Of a DNA stretch of 8,169 nucleotides, positions 1-5,582 are shown one piece after another. The DNA is taken from positions 1 to 8,169 of the forward strand of contig JAFPNP010000052.1 in assembly GCA_017411125.1 (NCBI GenBank), read 5' to 3'. The translations under genes and the position numbers were made by a program. The notes under the pieces were generated by a model, which saw only the letters and a program-made list of their open reading frames with translations, was not told the origin of the DNA and ran no database searches. Source of the DNA: Kiritimatiellia bacterium. Lineage in GTDB: Bacteria; Verrucomicrobiota; Kiritimatiellia; RFP12; UBA1067. The number at the start of each line of letters is the position of its first letter. The stretch's first letter is position 1.

Positions 1-1
1 G

Positions 2-274
2 AAGGGCGGCATGGACGACAGGACGCTGGAAGCCTGCGGCAGGTACGGGGCGGTCTACCTGCAGGCGGTAGGCGGAGCGGCGGTTGTCGCGGCCAAGGCG
101 GTGAAGCGCGTTCTGGGAGTGCATTTTCTCGACGATTTCGGCGCGGCGGAGGCGTGCTGGGAGTTCGAGATGGAGGATTTCAGGTGCGTGGTGGCGATGG
201 ACTGCCACGGGAAATCGCTTTTCAAACAGGTCGAGGAAGAGTCTTCGCGCCGTTTGGAAGCGCTTTTGGCGTGA
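2..274 (+). CDS. Class I fumarase / tartrate dehydratase beta-type subunit, C-terminal part (5' truncated)
   Basis: The window opens inside this reading frame; 90 residues and the TGA stop at 272-274 are visible. It begins KGGM, matching the conserved IGKGG turn of the fumarase C-terminal (beta) domain. Then come CGRYGAVYLQAVGGAA, matching the family's KYGxVYLxAxGGAA segment, and a stretch equivalent to the family pattern of acidic/Gly residues, a Trp-containing strand and an 'EDF' strand (here CWEFEMEDF), followed by a D-x-x-G-x-x-LF end. Proteins of this family are Fe-S hydro-lyases that interconvert fumarate and malate, or dehydrate L-tartrate; this domain shapes the substrate site while the alpha domain carries the cluster. 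Whether it is a separate beta subunit or the end of a fused single-chain enzyme cannot be told because the 5' part is outside the window. Fumarase is the likelier role, but the tartrate enzyme is not excluded. Confidence 0.78.
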   Translation, partial: KGGMDDRTLEACGRYGAVYLQAVGGAAVVAAKAVKRVLGVHFLDDFGAAEACWEFEMEDFRCVVAMDCHGKSLFKQVEEESSRRLEALLA

Positions 275-359
275 TTTTGCGTAATTTGGCGCAATACAGG
301 ATAAAAAGCATTCGGAGGCAGGGGCAAAACCGTCTATGGCGGCGCGTGGCCGCGTACCC

Positions 360-375
360 GTCTACGGCTGTAGAC
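360..375. repeat. Perfect 6-bp inverted repeat with 4-nt loop
   Basis: GTCTAC (360-365) and GTAGAC (370-375) are exact reverse complements around the loop GGCT. It lies 86 nt past the fumarase stop and has no T-tract after it, so it is not a convincing intrinsic terminator. It could be a protein-binding palindrome or part of a longer structured 3' UTR. It may also be chance, since six-base arms are not rare. Confidence 0.4.
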
Positions 376-449
376 CCTAGGGCTCATAAATCCCCCTCCA
401 TGGGTTCATAATCGCCCCCCTATAGGGATTTGTCTTTATCCCTAAAGGG
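375..449. repeat. GGG-phased quasi-tandem repeat, four degenerate units of 22-23 bp
   Basis: GGG triplets start at 380, 402, 425 and 447, giving spacings of 22, 23 and 22 bp. Each is preceded by a C-rich half such as CCCTA, CCAT, CCCTATA or CCCTAAA. The first two units also share GGG-Y-TCATAA directly after the triplet. CCCTAGGG (375-382) is itself a perfect palindrome, as is CCCTATAGGG (418-427). The array ends 28 bp before the nusA -35 box. A spacing of about two helical turns would place the units on one DNA face, which would suit cooperative protein binding, but nothing in the sequence identifies a binder. The units are degenerate, so a decayed tandem repeat is an equally good explanation. 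Confidence 0.4.
418..449. terminator. Strong imperfect inverted repeat; possible terminator of the upstream fumarase unit
   Basis: CCCTATAGGGAT (418-429) pairs with ATCCCTAAAGGG (438-449), giving 11 base pairs with one internal A/A mismatch (422/445) and an 8-nt loop (TTGTCTTT). It is the strongest hairpin in the intergenic region and lies between the fumarase stop and the nusA promoter, where a terminator is expected. However, the downstream sequence (TTGCGATATTTTCC) is only moderately T-rich and does not start with a clean T-run. A regulatory palindrome is therefore a real alternative to intrinsic termination. Confidence 0.45.
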
Positions 450-477
450 TTGCGATATTTTCCTTTCCATTTCCGCA

Positions 478-506
478 TTGACAATCTGCCGACGATTCGG
501 TAATAT
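478..506 (+). promoter_or_regulatory. Sigma70-type promoter of the nusA operon
   Basis: A perfect TTGACA -35 box (478-483) is followed by exactly 17 bp and TAATAT (501-506), which matches 4 of 6 bases of the TATAAT consensus. The expected transcription start is around 512-513, giving a leader of about 70 nt before the nusA ATG. It is the only consensus-quality promoter seen upstream of the operon and is on the correct strand. The call assumes a housekeeping sigma factor with ordinary specificity. Confidence 0.7.
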
Positions 507-519
507 ATGAGTTGTTTCT

Positions 520-541
520 CGGTGGTCCAGGTGGGTCACCG
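520..541 (+). promoter_or_regulatory. nusA leader hairpin followed by T-rich tract
   Basis: Within the predicted 5' leader, CGGTGGTCC (520-528) can pair with GGGTCACCG (533-541) in a 9-bp stem with two G-U pairs, closed by the tetraloop AGGT. A T-rich stretch (549-561, ending in six Ts at 556-561) begins 7 nt after the stem, too far for a textbook intrinsic terminator. nusA operons are often autoregulated through their leaders, so an attenuator or pause hairpin is plausible, but this is inference. Confidence 0.4.
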
Positions 542-569
542 CAGGAAGTTTATTGTTTTTTGACAGAAC

Positions 570-574
570 AGGAG
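570..574 (+). promoter_or_regulatory. nusA ribosome binding site (decides the start)
   Basis: AGGAG lies 8 nt before ATG 583. The frame is open further upstream to a TTG at 553 and also contains ATG 589. ATG 583 has the best spacing and puts the protein start where NusA proteins normally begin, just before the (N/S)xELLxxV helix. The weaker AGGA at 543-546 sits 6 nt before TTG 553 and could allow minor longer initiation. Confidence 0.75.
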
Positions 575-582
575 TTGCGGAA

Positions 583-1872
583 ATGGCCATGAACAACGAG
601 TTGTTGGCAATTGTGAGCTACATCGAGCGAGAGCGCGGTGTGGAACGGGAACTTGTGTTGACGGCAATCGAGCAGGCCATTCAGCAGGCGGCGCGGCACA
701 ACATAGACGTGACGAACGACCTGCGCGTGTTCATCGACCGCAAGGACATGTCGATACATGTGTACGACACCGCGGTGGTGTCTAGCGAAGAGACGGGCAC
801 CGGATTCATCTCGCCCGCCCGCGCCCGCCGCATCAAGCCGGACGCGCAGGAGGGCGACGCGATCGAGATCGAGATACCGGCCTCCCGCCTCGGGCGCATC
901 GCGGCGCAGACCTCCCGCCAGATGATCATGCAGAAGATCCGCGACGCCGAACGTTCCAACGTGTTCTCCGAGTTCCGCGGCCGCATCGGCGAGATCGTGT
1001 CCGGCACGGTGAGCGCCGTGAGCCGCCGCGATCTCTACGTGCTCGTAGGCAAGACGGAAATGTTCCTTCCTGCGAAGGAGCGCATCCCGACCGAGGATTT
1101 CGCGGTGGGCGACTCCATCCGCGCGATAGTGCATCACGTCAAGCAGGACGCGAACGGGCCGTCGGTGACGCTCAGCCGTGCCTCCGCCGAGTTCGTGCGC
1201 ACGCTCTTCCGTCTCGAAGTGAGCGAAATCGCCGAGGGCGTGGTGGAGATCATGGGCATCGCCCGCGACCCCGGCTTCCGCACGAAGCTGGCGGTTCGCA
1301 CGTTCGACGAGAACGTGGATCCGGTCGGCGCGTGCGTGGGCCTGAAGGGCGCGAGAGTGCGCAACATAGTGCGCGAACTCAACGGCGAGAAGATCGACAT
1401 CGTGCGCTGGAACTCCGACATAAGGCACTACGTCATCCAGGCGCTCGCTCCGGCGAAGCTTGAAAGCGTGGAGGTCGATCCCGACGGCGGCAACACGGTG
1501 CACGTGACCGTCGCGCCGGACCAGTATTCGCTGGCGATCGGCAAGCGCGGGCAGAACGTCCGCCTCACCTCGAAGCTCACGGGCTGGCACGTGGAGGTGA
1601 CGAAGGCGATGGCGCTTGCCAGTTTCGAGGACCAGAAGGCCGAGGCCATCAAGAATCTTGCGGACATGTTCTCCATCTCCACCGCTGTCGCCACGAAGCT
1701 TGCCGACGCGGGCTTCCTCACGGTGGAAGGTATCGTCGAAAGCGACGAGGAGGGCTTCATCGCGTCCACCGGTCTTGACGAGGTTACGGCCAAGGGGCTT
1801 TACGCGGCGGCGAAGGCGGTCGCGGAGCTTACCGGCGTTTCGTCTTCCGGCACTGCGGAGGAAGAGGAGTAA
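583..1872 (+). CDS. nusA: Transcription termination/antitermination factor NusA
   Basis: NusA binds RNA polymerase and nascent RNA and modulates pausing, intrinsic termination and antitermination. The 429-residue product has the usual order. The N-terminal RNAP-binding domain (about 1-125) starts MAMNNELLAIVSYIERERGVE. The S1 domain is about 136-200. The linker strand has ARDPGFRTKLAV. KH1 contains DPVGACVGLKGARVRNIV from residue 246, and KH2 contains AIGKRGQNVRLTSKLTGW from residue 318. All these match highly conserved NusA blocks. The C-terminal region (about 358-429) has a single helix-hairpin-helix-like segment (ISTAVATKLADAGFLTVEGI) and an acidic tail, rather than the two acidic repeats of the E. 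coli protein. The start at 583 is supported by AGGAG. It is the first gene of the operon; its last codons contain the infB Shine-Dalgarno (AGGAG 1865-1869), and infB starts 5 nt after the stop. rimP, the usual upstream partner, is absent here. Confidence 0.97.
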   Translation: MAMNNELLAIVSYIERERGVERELVLTAIEQAIQQAARHNIDVTNDLRVFIDRKDMSIHVYDTAVVSSEETGTGFISPARARRIKPDAQEGDAIEIEIPASRLGRIAAQTSRQMIMQKIRDAERSNVFSEFRGRIGEIVSGTVSAVSRRDLYVLVGKTEMFLPAKERIPTEDFAVGDSIRAIVHHVKQDANGPSVTLSRASAEFVRTLFRLEVSEIAEGVVEIMGIARDPGFRTKLAVRTFDENVDPVGACVGLKGARVRNIVRELNGEKIDIVRWNSDIRHYVIQALAPAKLESVEVDPDGGNTVHVTVAPDQYSLAIGKRGQNVRLTSKLTGWHVEVTKAMALASFEDQKAEAIKNLADMFSISTAVATKLADAGFLTVEGIVESDEEGFIASTGLDEVTAKGLYAAAKAVAELTGVSSSGTAEEEE

Positions 1873-1877
1873 GGCAG

Positions 1878-4508
1878 ATGAGAGTTTACGAATTCGCTAA
1901 GGAGAAGGGCGTCACGTGCGCCTCGGTCATCAAGATGGCCGAGGAAAGCGACGTGGAGGTGTATTCGGCTCTTTCCCAACTCGAAGACGGCGACGTCGAG
2001 ACGCTGAGCCGCGCCATGCTGCGCAAGGGCATGGACGGCATGAAGGCCGAGGCTGCGGCCGCCGGGGAGCGACTGAAGGCGAAGGCGGCGAAAGCCGCCA
2101 AGGTGCGCGCCGCGAAAGACGCTGCCCAGGCCGAGGCGCTGGAGGCCGCGCGCAAGCGTGCGATCGCCGCGCATTCCGGCAAGAAACTTTCCGAAGTTTC
2201 TGCCGCCAAGCCCGCCGCGAAGTCTGCCGCGAAGGCGGAGAAGGCGGAAAAGAAGAAGAAGCCGTCGCTCGAAATCGGTGCGACGCTTCCCGAGATGCCC
2301 AAGGTTTCGATCCAGGTCTCTGAGCCGGACGAGCTGGAGCGCGATGTCGAGGTCGACGACGACGACGACGAAATGGACGTGCGCGACTTCCTGCACGGCA
2401 AGGATTTGAAGAGCCGTTCCGAAGGCGGCCCCAAGAAAGAAAAGCGGGAGAAGGACGGCAAGGACAAGAAAGATTTCAAGGACAAGAAGGATCGCGACGG
2501 CAAGGAGAAGAAGCCGGCTGCGCCGCCTCCGCCGCCTCCCGCGAAGCCTGCCGCGCCCGCGAAACCGCTGCAGAAGCCCGTCATGCGCGTCGGCGGCAAG
2601 CGTGCCGGGTTCGCGTCCGTCTCGATGCGCACGGCGCGCACGATGGCGCCGGCCATAACCACTGTTTCCGCCGGCGCGGCGCAGCCGCCGGCGCCGTCGA
2701 AGCCTACGATTTCCATGTCCGTTTCGACGCGCGAGATTTCGATACGCGGCGCCGTGGTGGTGAAGGAGCTCGCCCTCAAGCTGGGCGTCCGCCCGAACCG
2801 CCTCATCGCCGACCTCATGCAGCTCAAGGTGCTCGCCTCCATCAACCAGCGCGTCGAGCCGGACGTCGCCACCAAGGTCGCGCAGAAGTACGGCTACCGC
2901 GTGAACATCGAGCACGCCCGCGACGCGGCTAACAAGAAGCCCGTGCTCAAGGCCATCGACGCCGACGACGAGATTCCGCAGGACAAGCCCGAGCAGATGA
3001 AGCCGCGGCCGCCAGTCGTGACTTTCCTCGGTCACGTCGACCACGGAAAGACCACGCTCATGGACTACATCCGCCACACGAAGGTGGCGGCGGGCGAGGC
3101 TGGCGGCATCACGCAGCAGATTTCCGCGTACCAGGTCGACGTGCAGGGGCGCAAGATAACGTTCCTCGACACTCCTGGCCACGCCGCCTTCAACGCCATG
3201 CGTCAGCGCGGCGCGCAGCTCACGGACATCGCCGTGATCATCATCGCCGCCGACGACGGCATCATGCCGCAGACGGAGGAGGCCATCAAGTTCGCCCGCC
3301 AGGCCGGCGTGCAGATAATGGTCGCCATCACGAAGTGCGACAAGCCGACCGCCAACCCCGAGCGCGTAAAGCAGATGCTCCAGAAGCAGGGGCTCACGCC
3401 CGAAGAGTGGGGCGGCGACATCGTGTGCTGCGCGGTATCCGGCGTCACCGGCGAAGGAGTGGACCAGCTCCTCGAAATGATCCTGCTCCAGGCGGACGTT
3501 CTGGAGCTGACGGCCAATCCTTCCCGCCGCGCGAACGGCTACGTGGTGGAGGCGGAGCTCGAGCAGGGCTTCGGCCCCACGGCGATGCTGCTCGTCACCG
3601 GCGGCACGCTCAAGGTGGGCGACGCAATCCTCATCGGCGAGCATTTCGGCAAGGTGCGCTCCCTCATCGACGACCACGGCCGCCGCATACGCGAGGCGCC
3701 GCCGGCGACTCCTGTCAAGTGCACCGGCCTTTCCGGCGTGCCGGAGGCGGGCGCGGAGTTCCGCGTGATGCTCGACGAGAAGCGTGCGCGCACTCTCGCG
3801 GAGCAGACCGCGCAGGAACGCAAGGAGCAGGAGCTTTCCCAGACCAAGGCCGTTTCGTTCGACGACCTCCTCAGCCAGATGGGTTCGGACGAGAAGCGCG
3901 AGCTGAGCGTGGTGGTGAAGTCGGATACGCAGGGTTCGCTCGAGGCCATCGTCGAGGCGCTCAACAACATCAAGAGCGAGAAGGTGTCGCTCAAGGTGAT
4001 CGCTTCGGGTACTGGCAACGTGTCGCTGACGGACGTGAAGTCCGCCGCCGCCGGCAAGGCCGCCATAGTCGGTTTCGACGTCGGCTGCGATTCCGGCGTC
4101 CAGCAGCAGGCGCGCCACGACGGAGTGCGCATCAACTCCTTCCGCATCATCTACGAGCTCATCGACCACGTGAAGAAGTGCATGCTCGACCTTCTGCCGC
4201 CGGAGTACCGCGAGCTGGTGAAGGGCCACGCCGTCATCAAGGCGGTGTACGACATCGGCAAGGTCGGCAAGATCGCGGGTTCGCAGATGCTCGACGGTTC
4301 GCTCATCGCCTCCGCGCGCTACCGCGTGCTGCGCGGCAAGGAAAAGATATGGGAAGGCAAGCTCCAGACGCTGCGCCACTTCAAGGACGAGGTCAAGGAA
4401 GTCACGGGCCAGCAGGAGTGCGGCGTGTGCTTCGCCGGCTTCGAGGCGTTCGCGGTGGACGACGTCATCGAGTGCTACGTGATGGAAGAGCTGCCGAGGA
4501 CCCTCTGA
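1878..4508 (+). CDS. infB: Translation initiation factor IF-2
   Basis: IF-2 is the GTPase that brings initiator fMet-tRNA to the 30S subunit and promotes subunit joining. The 876-residue product is of normal size (E. coli 890). It starts with an IF2_N-type helical domain (MRVYEFAKEKGVTCASVIKM). A low-complexity linker (about 55-285) follows: Ala/Lys-rich helix, five Asp in a row at 160-164, a Lys/Asp/Glu-rich block and a run of prolines. A second IF2_N-like domain is at about 287-345. The G domain has G1 GHVDHGKT (385-392), G2 GGIT (409-412), G3 DTPGH (431-435, with the conserved His), G4 TKCD (485-488) and G5 SGVTGEG (521-527). Domains II, III (VVVKSDTQGS, about 678) and the C-terminal fMet-tRNA-binding domain ending GQQECGVCFAGFEAF follow. 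G4 is TKxD instead of the usual NKxD, and G5 lacks the Lys of SAK. The start has AGGAG 8 nt upstream. The stop overlaps the rbfA start by 1 nt (TGATG). Confidence 0.97.
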   Translation: MRVYEFAKEKGVTCASVIKMAEESDVEVYSALSQLEDGDVETLSRAMLRKGMDGMKAEAAAAGERLKAKAAKAAKVRAAKDAAQAEALEAARKRAIAAHSGKKLSEVSAAKPAAKSAAKAEKAEKKKKPSLEIGATLPEMPKVSIQVSEPDELERDVEVDDDDDEMDVRDFLHGKDLKSRSEGGPKKEKREKDGKDKKDFKDKKDRDGKEKKPAAPPPPPPAKPAAPAKPLQKPVMRVGGKRAGFASVSMRTARTMAPAITTVSAGAAQPPAPSKPTISMSVSTREISIRGAVVVKELALKLGVRPNRLIADLMQLKVLASINQRVEPDVATKVAQKYGYRVNIEHARDAANKKPVLKAIDADDEIPQDKPEQMKPRPPVVTFLGHVDHGKTTLMDYIRHTKVAAGEAGGITQQISAYQVDVQGRKITFLDTPGHAAFNAMRQRGAQLTDIAVIIIAADDGIMPQTEEAIKFARQAGVQIMVAITKCDKPTANPERVKQMLQKQGLTPEEWGGDIVCCAVSGVTGEGVDQLLEMILLQADVLELTANPSRRANGYVVEAELEQGFGPTAMLLVTGGTLKVGDAILIGEHFGKVRSLIDDHGRRIREAPPATPVKCTGLSGVPEAGAEFRVMLDEKRARTLAEQTAQERKEQELSQTKAVSFDDLLSQMGSDEKRELSVVVKSDTQGSLEAIVEALNNIKSEKVSLKVIASGTGNVSLTDVKSAAAGKAAIVGFDVGCDSGVQQQARHDGVRINSFRIIYELIDHVKKCMLDLLPPEYRELVKGHAVIKAVYDIGKVGKIAGSQMLDGSLIASARYRVLRGKEKIWEGKLQTLRHFKDEVKEVTGQQECGVCFAGFEAFAVDDVIECYVMEELPRTL

Positions 4509-4867
4509 TGTCTGTAGACCGTCTGGAGCGTGTGAACTCGCTGCTCAAGCGGGTCATCGGCGAGGCCGTGTTCAGGGTTATGCAGTCCGACGACGTGAGC
4601 CCCGGCGCGATCACGATCACGGGCGTTTCGTGCGGCAAAGACCTGCGCAACGCGACCGTGCGCGTGAGCGTTTTCGGCGACAAGGCGCTGCAGCAGCGGG
4701 CGCTCGGGCACCTCGTCCACCACGAACGGGAGTTCGAGCGCATCGTGAACCGCGAGGTGCGCATGAAGTTCACGCCGCAGATCCGTTTCGTGCTCGACCA
4801 TTCGCTCGAAAAGGGCGACGAGACGCTTGCGATAATCAACAGCCTGGAGGCTCATGGCGAAGCTTGA
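4508..4867 (+). CDS. rbfA: 30S ribosome-binding factor RbfA
   Basis: RbfA is a small KH-fold protein that helps mature the 5' end of 16S rRNA and the 30S subunit, notably in the cold. The 119-residue product matches family length and pattern: an N-terminal helix (VDRLERVNSLLKRVIGEAVF), the strand ITITGVSCGKDLRNATVRVSVFG (family: VxVSxDLxxAxVYVS), a helix, and the closing LxMKFTPQIRFVLDHSLEKGDETLAIIN (family: PxLxFxxDxSxExGxxI). The frame stays open far upstream into infB (to about 3335), but that part is an out-of-phase GC-rich shadow. The real start is ATG 4508, with GAGGA at 4496-4500, 7 nt upstream, in a TGATG stop/start with infB. The 3' end overlaps truB by 14 nt. Confidence 0.93.
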   Translation: MSVDRLERVNSLLKRVIGEAVFRVMQSDDVSPGAITITGVSCGKDLRNATVRVSVFGDKALQQRALGHLVHHEREFERIVNREVRMKFTPQIRFVLDHSLEKGDETLAIINSLEAHGEA

Positions 4868-5582
4868 TTCGATCGCGATGCTCGCCGAGTTGGACGGCGC
4901 CGTGCTCGTGGACAAGCCTGCGAACATGGCTTCGCACGACGTGGTGAAGGCCGTGAAGCAGCATTTCAACCTGGTCAAGGTCGGGCACGGCGGCACGCTG
5001 GAACCCAATGCTACCGGGCTTTTCGTGCTGCTCGTGGGCGACGGAACGCGTCTTTCGTCCGATCTCATGGGGCGCGACCGCGAATATTCGGTCACGATCC
5101 GCCTCGGACGCGTCACCGACACGCAGGACAGGGAAGGGCGCACTCTCTCCGAGTCTCCGTTCGACGGCACAACTCGCGCCGCCCTCGACGCCGCGCTTCC
5201 GGAGTTCCGCGGCGACGTTTTCCAGACGCCTCCGGCGTTCAGCACGATCAAGATGACGGGGCGTCCGGGCTACGACATAGCCGAAACGCCCGCAGACGAA
5301 CGGAAGGCCCGCCTCGTGCACGTGTACCGGCTCGCCGTGACCGACTTCGCCCCGCCGCTCGTCACCTTCGATCTTCTTTGCACGAAGGGCGTGTGCGTCC
5401 GTGCGCTTGCGCACGATTTGGGCGCGGCGCTCGGATGCGGCGCGTGCCTTGAATCGCTGCGCCGCGTGAAGTGCGGCAATCTCGACGTGTCCGACGCCGT
5501 CGGCTTCATGGATTTGATGAAGCTGGACGCAGTGGGCTTCCGTTCCCGCGTGATACGCCCCGCCGGAGTCTACGCGCAATGA
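4854..5582 (+). CDS. truB: tRNA pseudouridine synthase B (TruB-type) with altered active site
   Basis: TruB normally isomerises U55 to pseudouridine in the T-loop of tRNAs and also acts as a tRNA folding chaperone. The 242-residue product carries the fold markers: LDGAVLVDKPANMASHDVV at the N-terminus, VGHGGTLEPNATGLFVLLVG, REYSVTIRLGRVTDTQDREG (with the base-stacking Tyr at residue 78), PPAFSTIKMTGRPGYDIA, CTKGVCVRALAHDLGAALGCGACLESLRR. Two key positions differ. The catalytic Asp of GTLDP is Glu (residue 50, codon GAA 5001-5003), and the Tyr of the G-x-Y-I-R motif is Cys (residue 181, codon TGC 5394-5396); the Arg two residues later (183) is kept. The offset to E. coli TruB numbering is a constant +2 at all these sites, which supports the alignment. 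The protein has no long C-terminal extension. The start is ATG 4854, with GGAGG at 4846-4850 only 3 nt away; ATG 4878 is a possible alternative without an obvious site. It overlaps rbfA by 14 nt and ribF by 4 nt. Confidence 0.9.
   Translation: MAKLDSIAMLAELDGAVLVDKPANMASHDVVKAVKQHFNLVKVGHGGTLEPNATGLFVLLVGDGTRLSSDLMGRDREYSVTIRLGRVTDTQDREGRTLSESPFDGTTRAALDAALPEFRGDVFQTPPAFSTIKMTGRPGYDIAETPADERKARLVHVYRLAVTDFAPPLVTFDLLCTKGVCVRALAHDLGAALGCGACLESLRRVKCGNLDVSDAVGFMDLMKLDAVGFRSRVIRPAGVYAQ

Larger units (their letters stand above)
275..582. other. Intergenic/regulatory region upstream of nusA
   Basis: These 308 bases contain no credible gene. The short frames crossing the region are not family-like and lack ribosome sites. 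The region is visibly more AT-rich than the flanking genes, especially 410-520 and 545-565. Small hairpin-capable repeats lie near the fumarase end: TTGCG/CGCAA at 277-294, GCGGC/GCCGC at 339-353, and GTCTAC/GTAGAC at 360-375. A GGG-phased quasi-repeat follows at 375-449, then the nusA promoter and leader. The 10-mer CGTCTAYGGC occurs twice, at 331-340 and 359-368. No tRNA, riboswitch consensus or rimP-like frame was recognised. Confidence 0.7.

Noticed and set aside
154..411. An 85-codon + strand frame running from the fumarase end into the intergenic region
   Set aside because: It overlaps the fumarase frame, has no ribosome site and no recognisable motif, and ends inside the repeat region.
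275..582. CRISPR array, tRNA, riboswitch or attachment site in the intergenic region
   Set aside because: The repeats are only four degenerate GGG-phased units without spacers. No cloverleaf with a TTCRA-type T-arm, no known riboswitch core (including the FMN type expected near ribF) and no integrase or direct-repeat pair was found.
550..1590. A 346-codon open frame on the - strand opposite nusA
   Set aside because: Same GC-driven antisense effect; the product is His/Arg/Ala-rich and unlike any known protein, and NusA on the + strand is unambiguous.
2355..2369. Five tandem GAC codons in infB as a possible unstable microsatellite
   Set aside because: It encodes an Asp run in the disordered IF-2 linker, where such low-complexity tracts are normal; five units are too few to claim instability.
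1800..4379. An 859-codon open frame on the - strand covering most of infB
   Set aside because: It mirrors the infB codons in a GC-rich gene, where the antisense frame rarely meets stops. Its translation is Arg/Leu/His/Val-rich with no family motifs, while the + strand encodes a complete IF-2.
3335..4507. Upstream extension of the rbfA frame through infB (would give a 510-residue protein)
   Set aside because: The extension is an Arg/Gly/Ala-rich frame-shifted reading of infB. The RbfA family length and the SD plus TGATG junction at 4508 fix the start.
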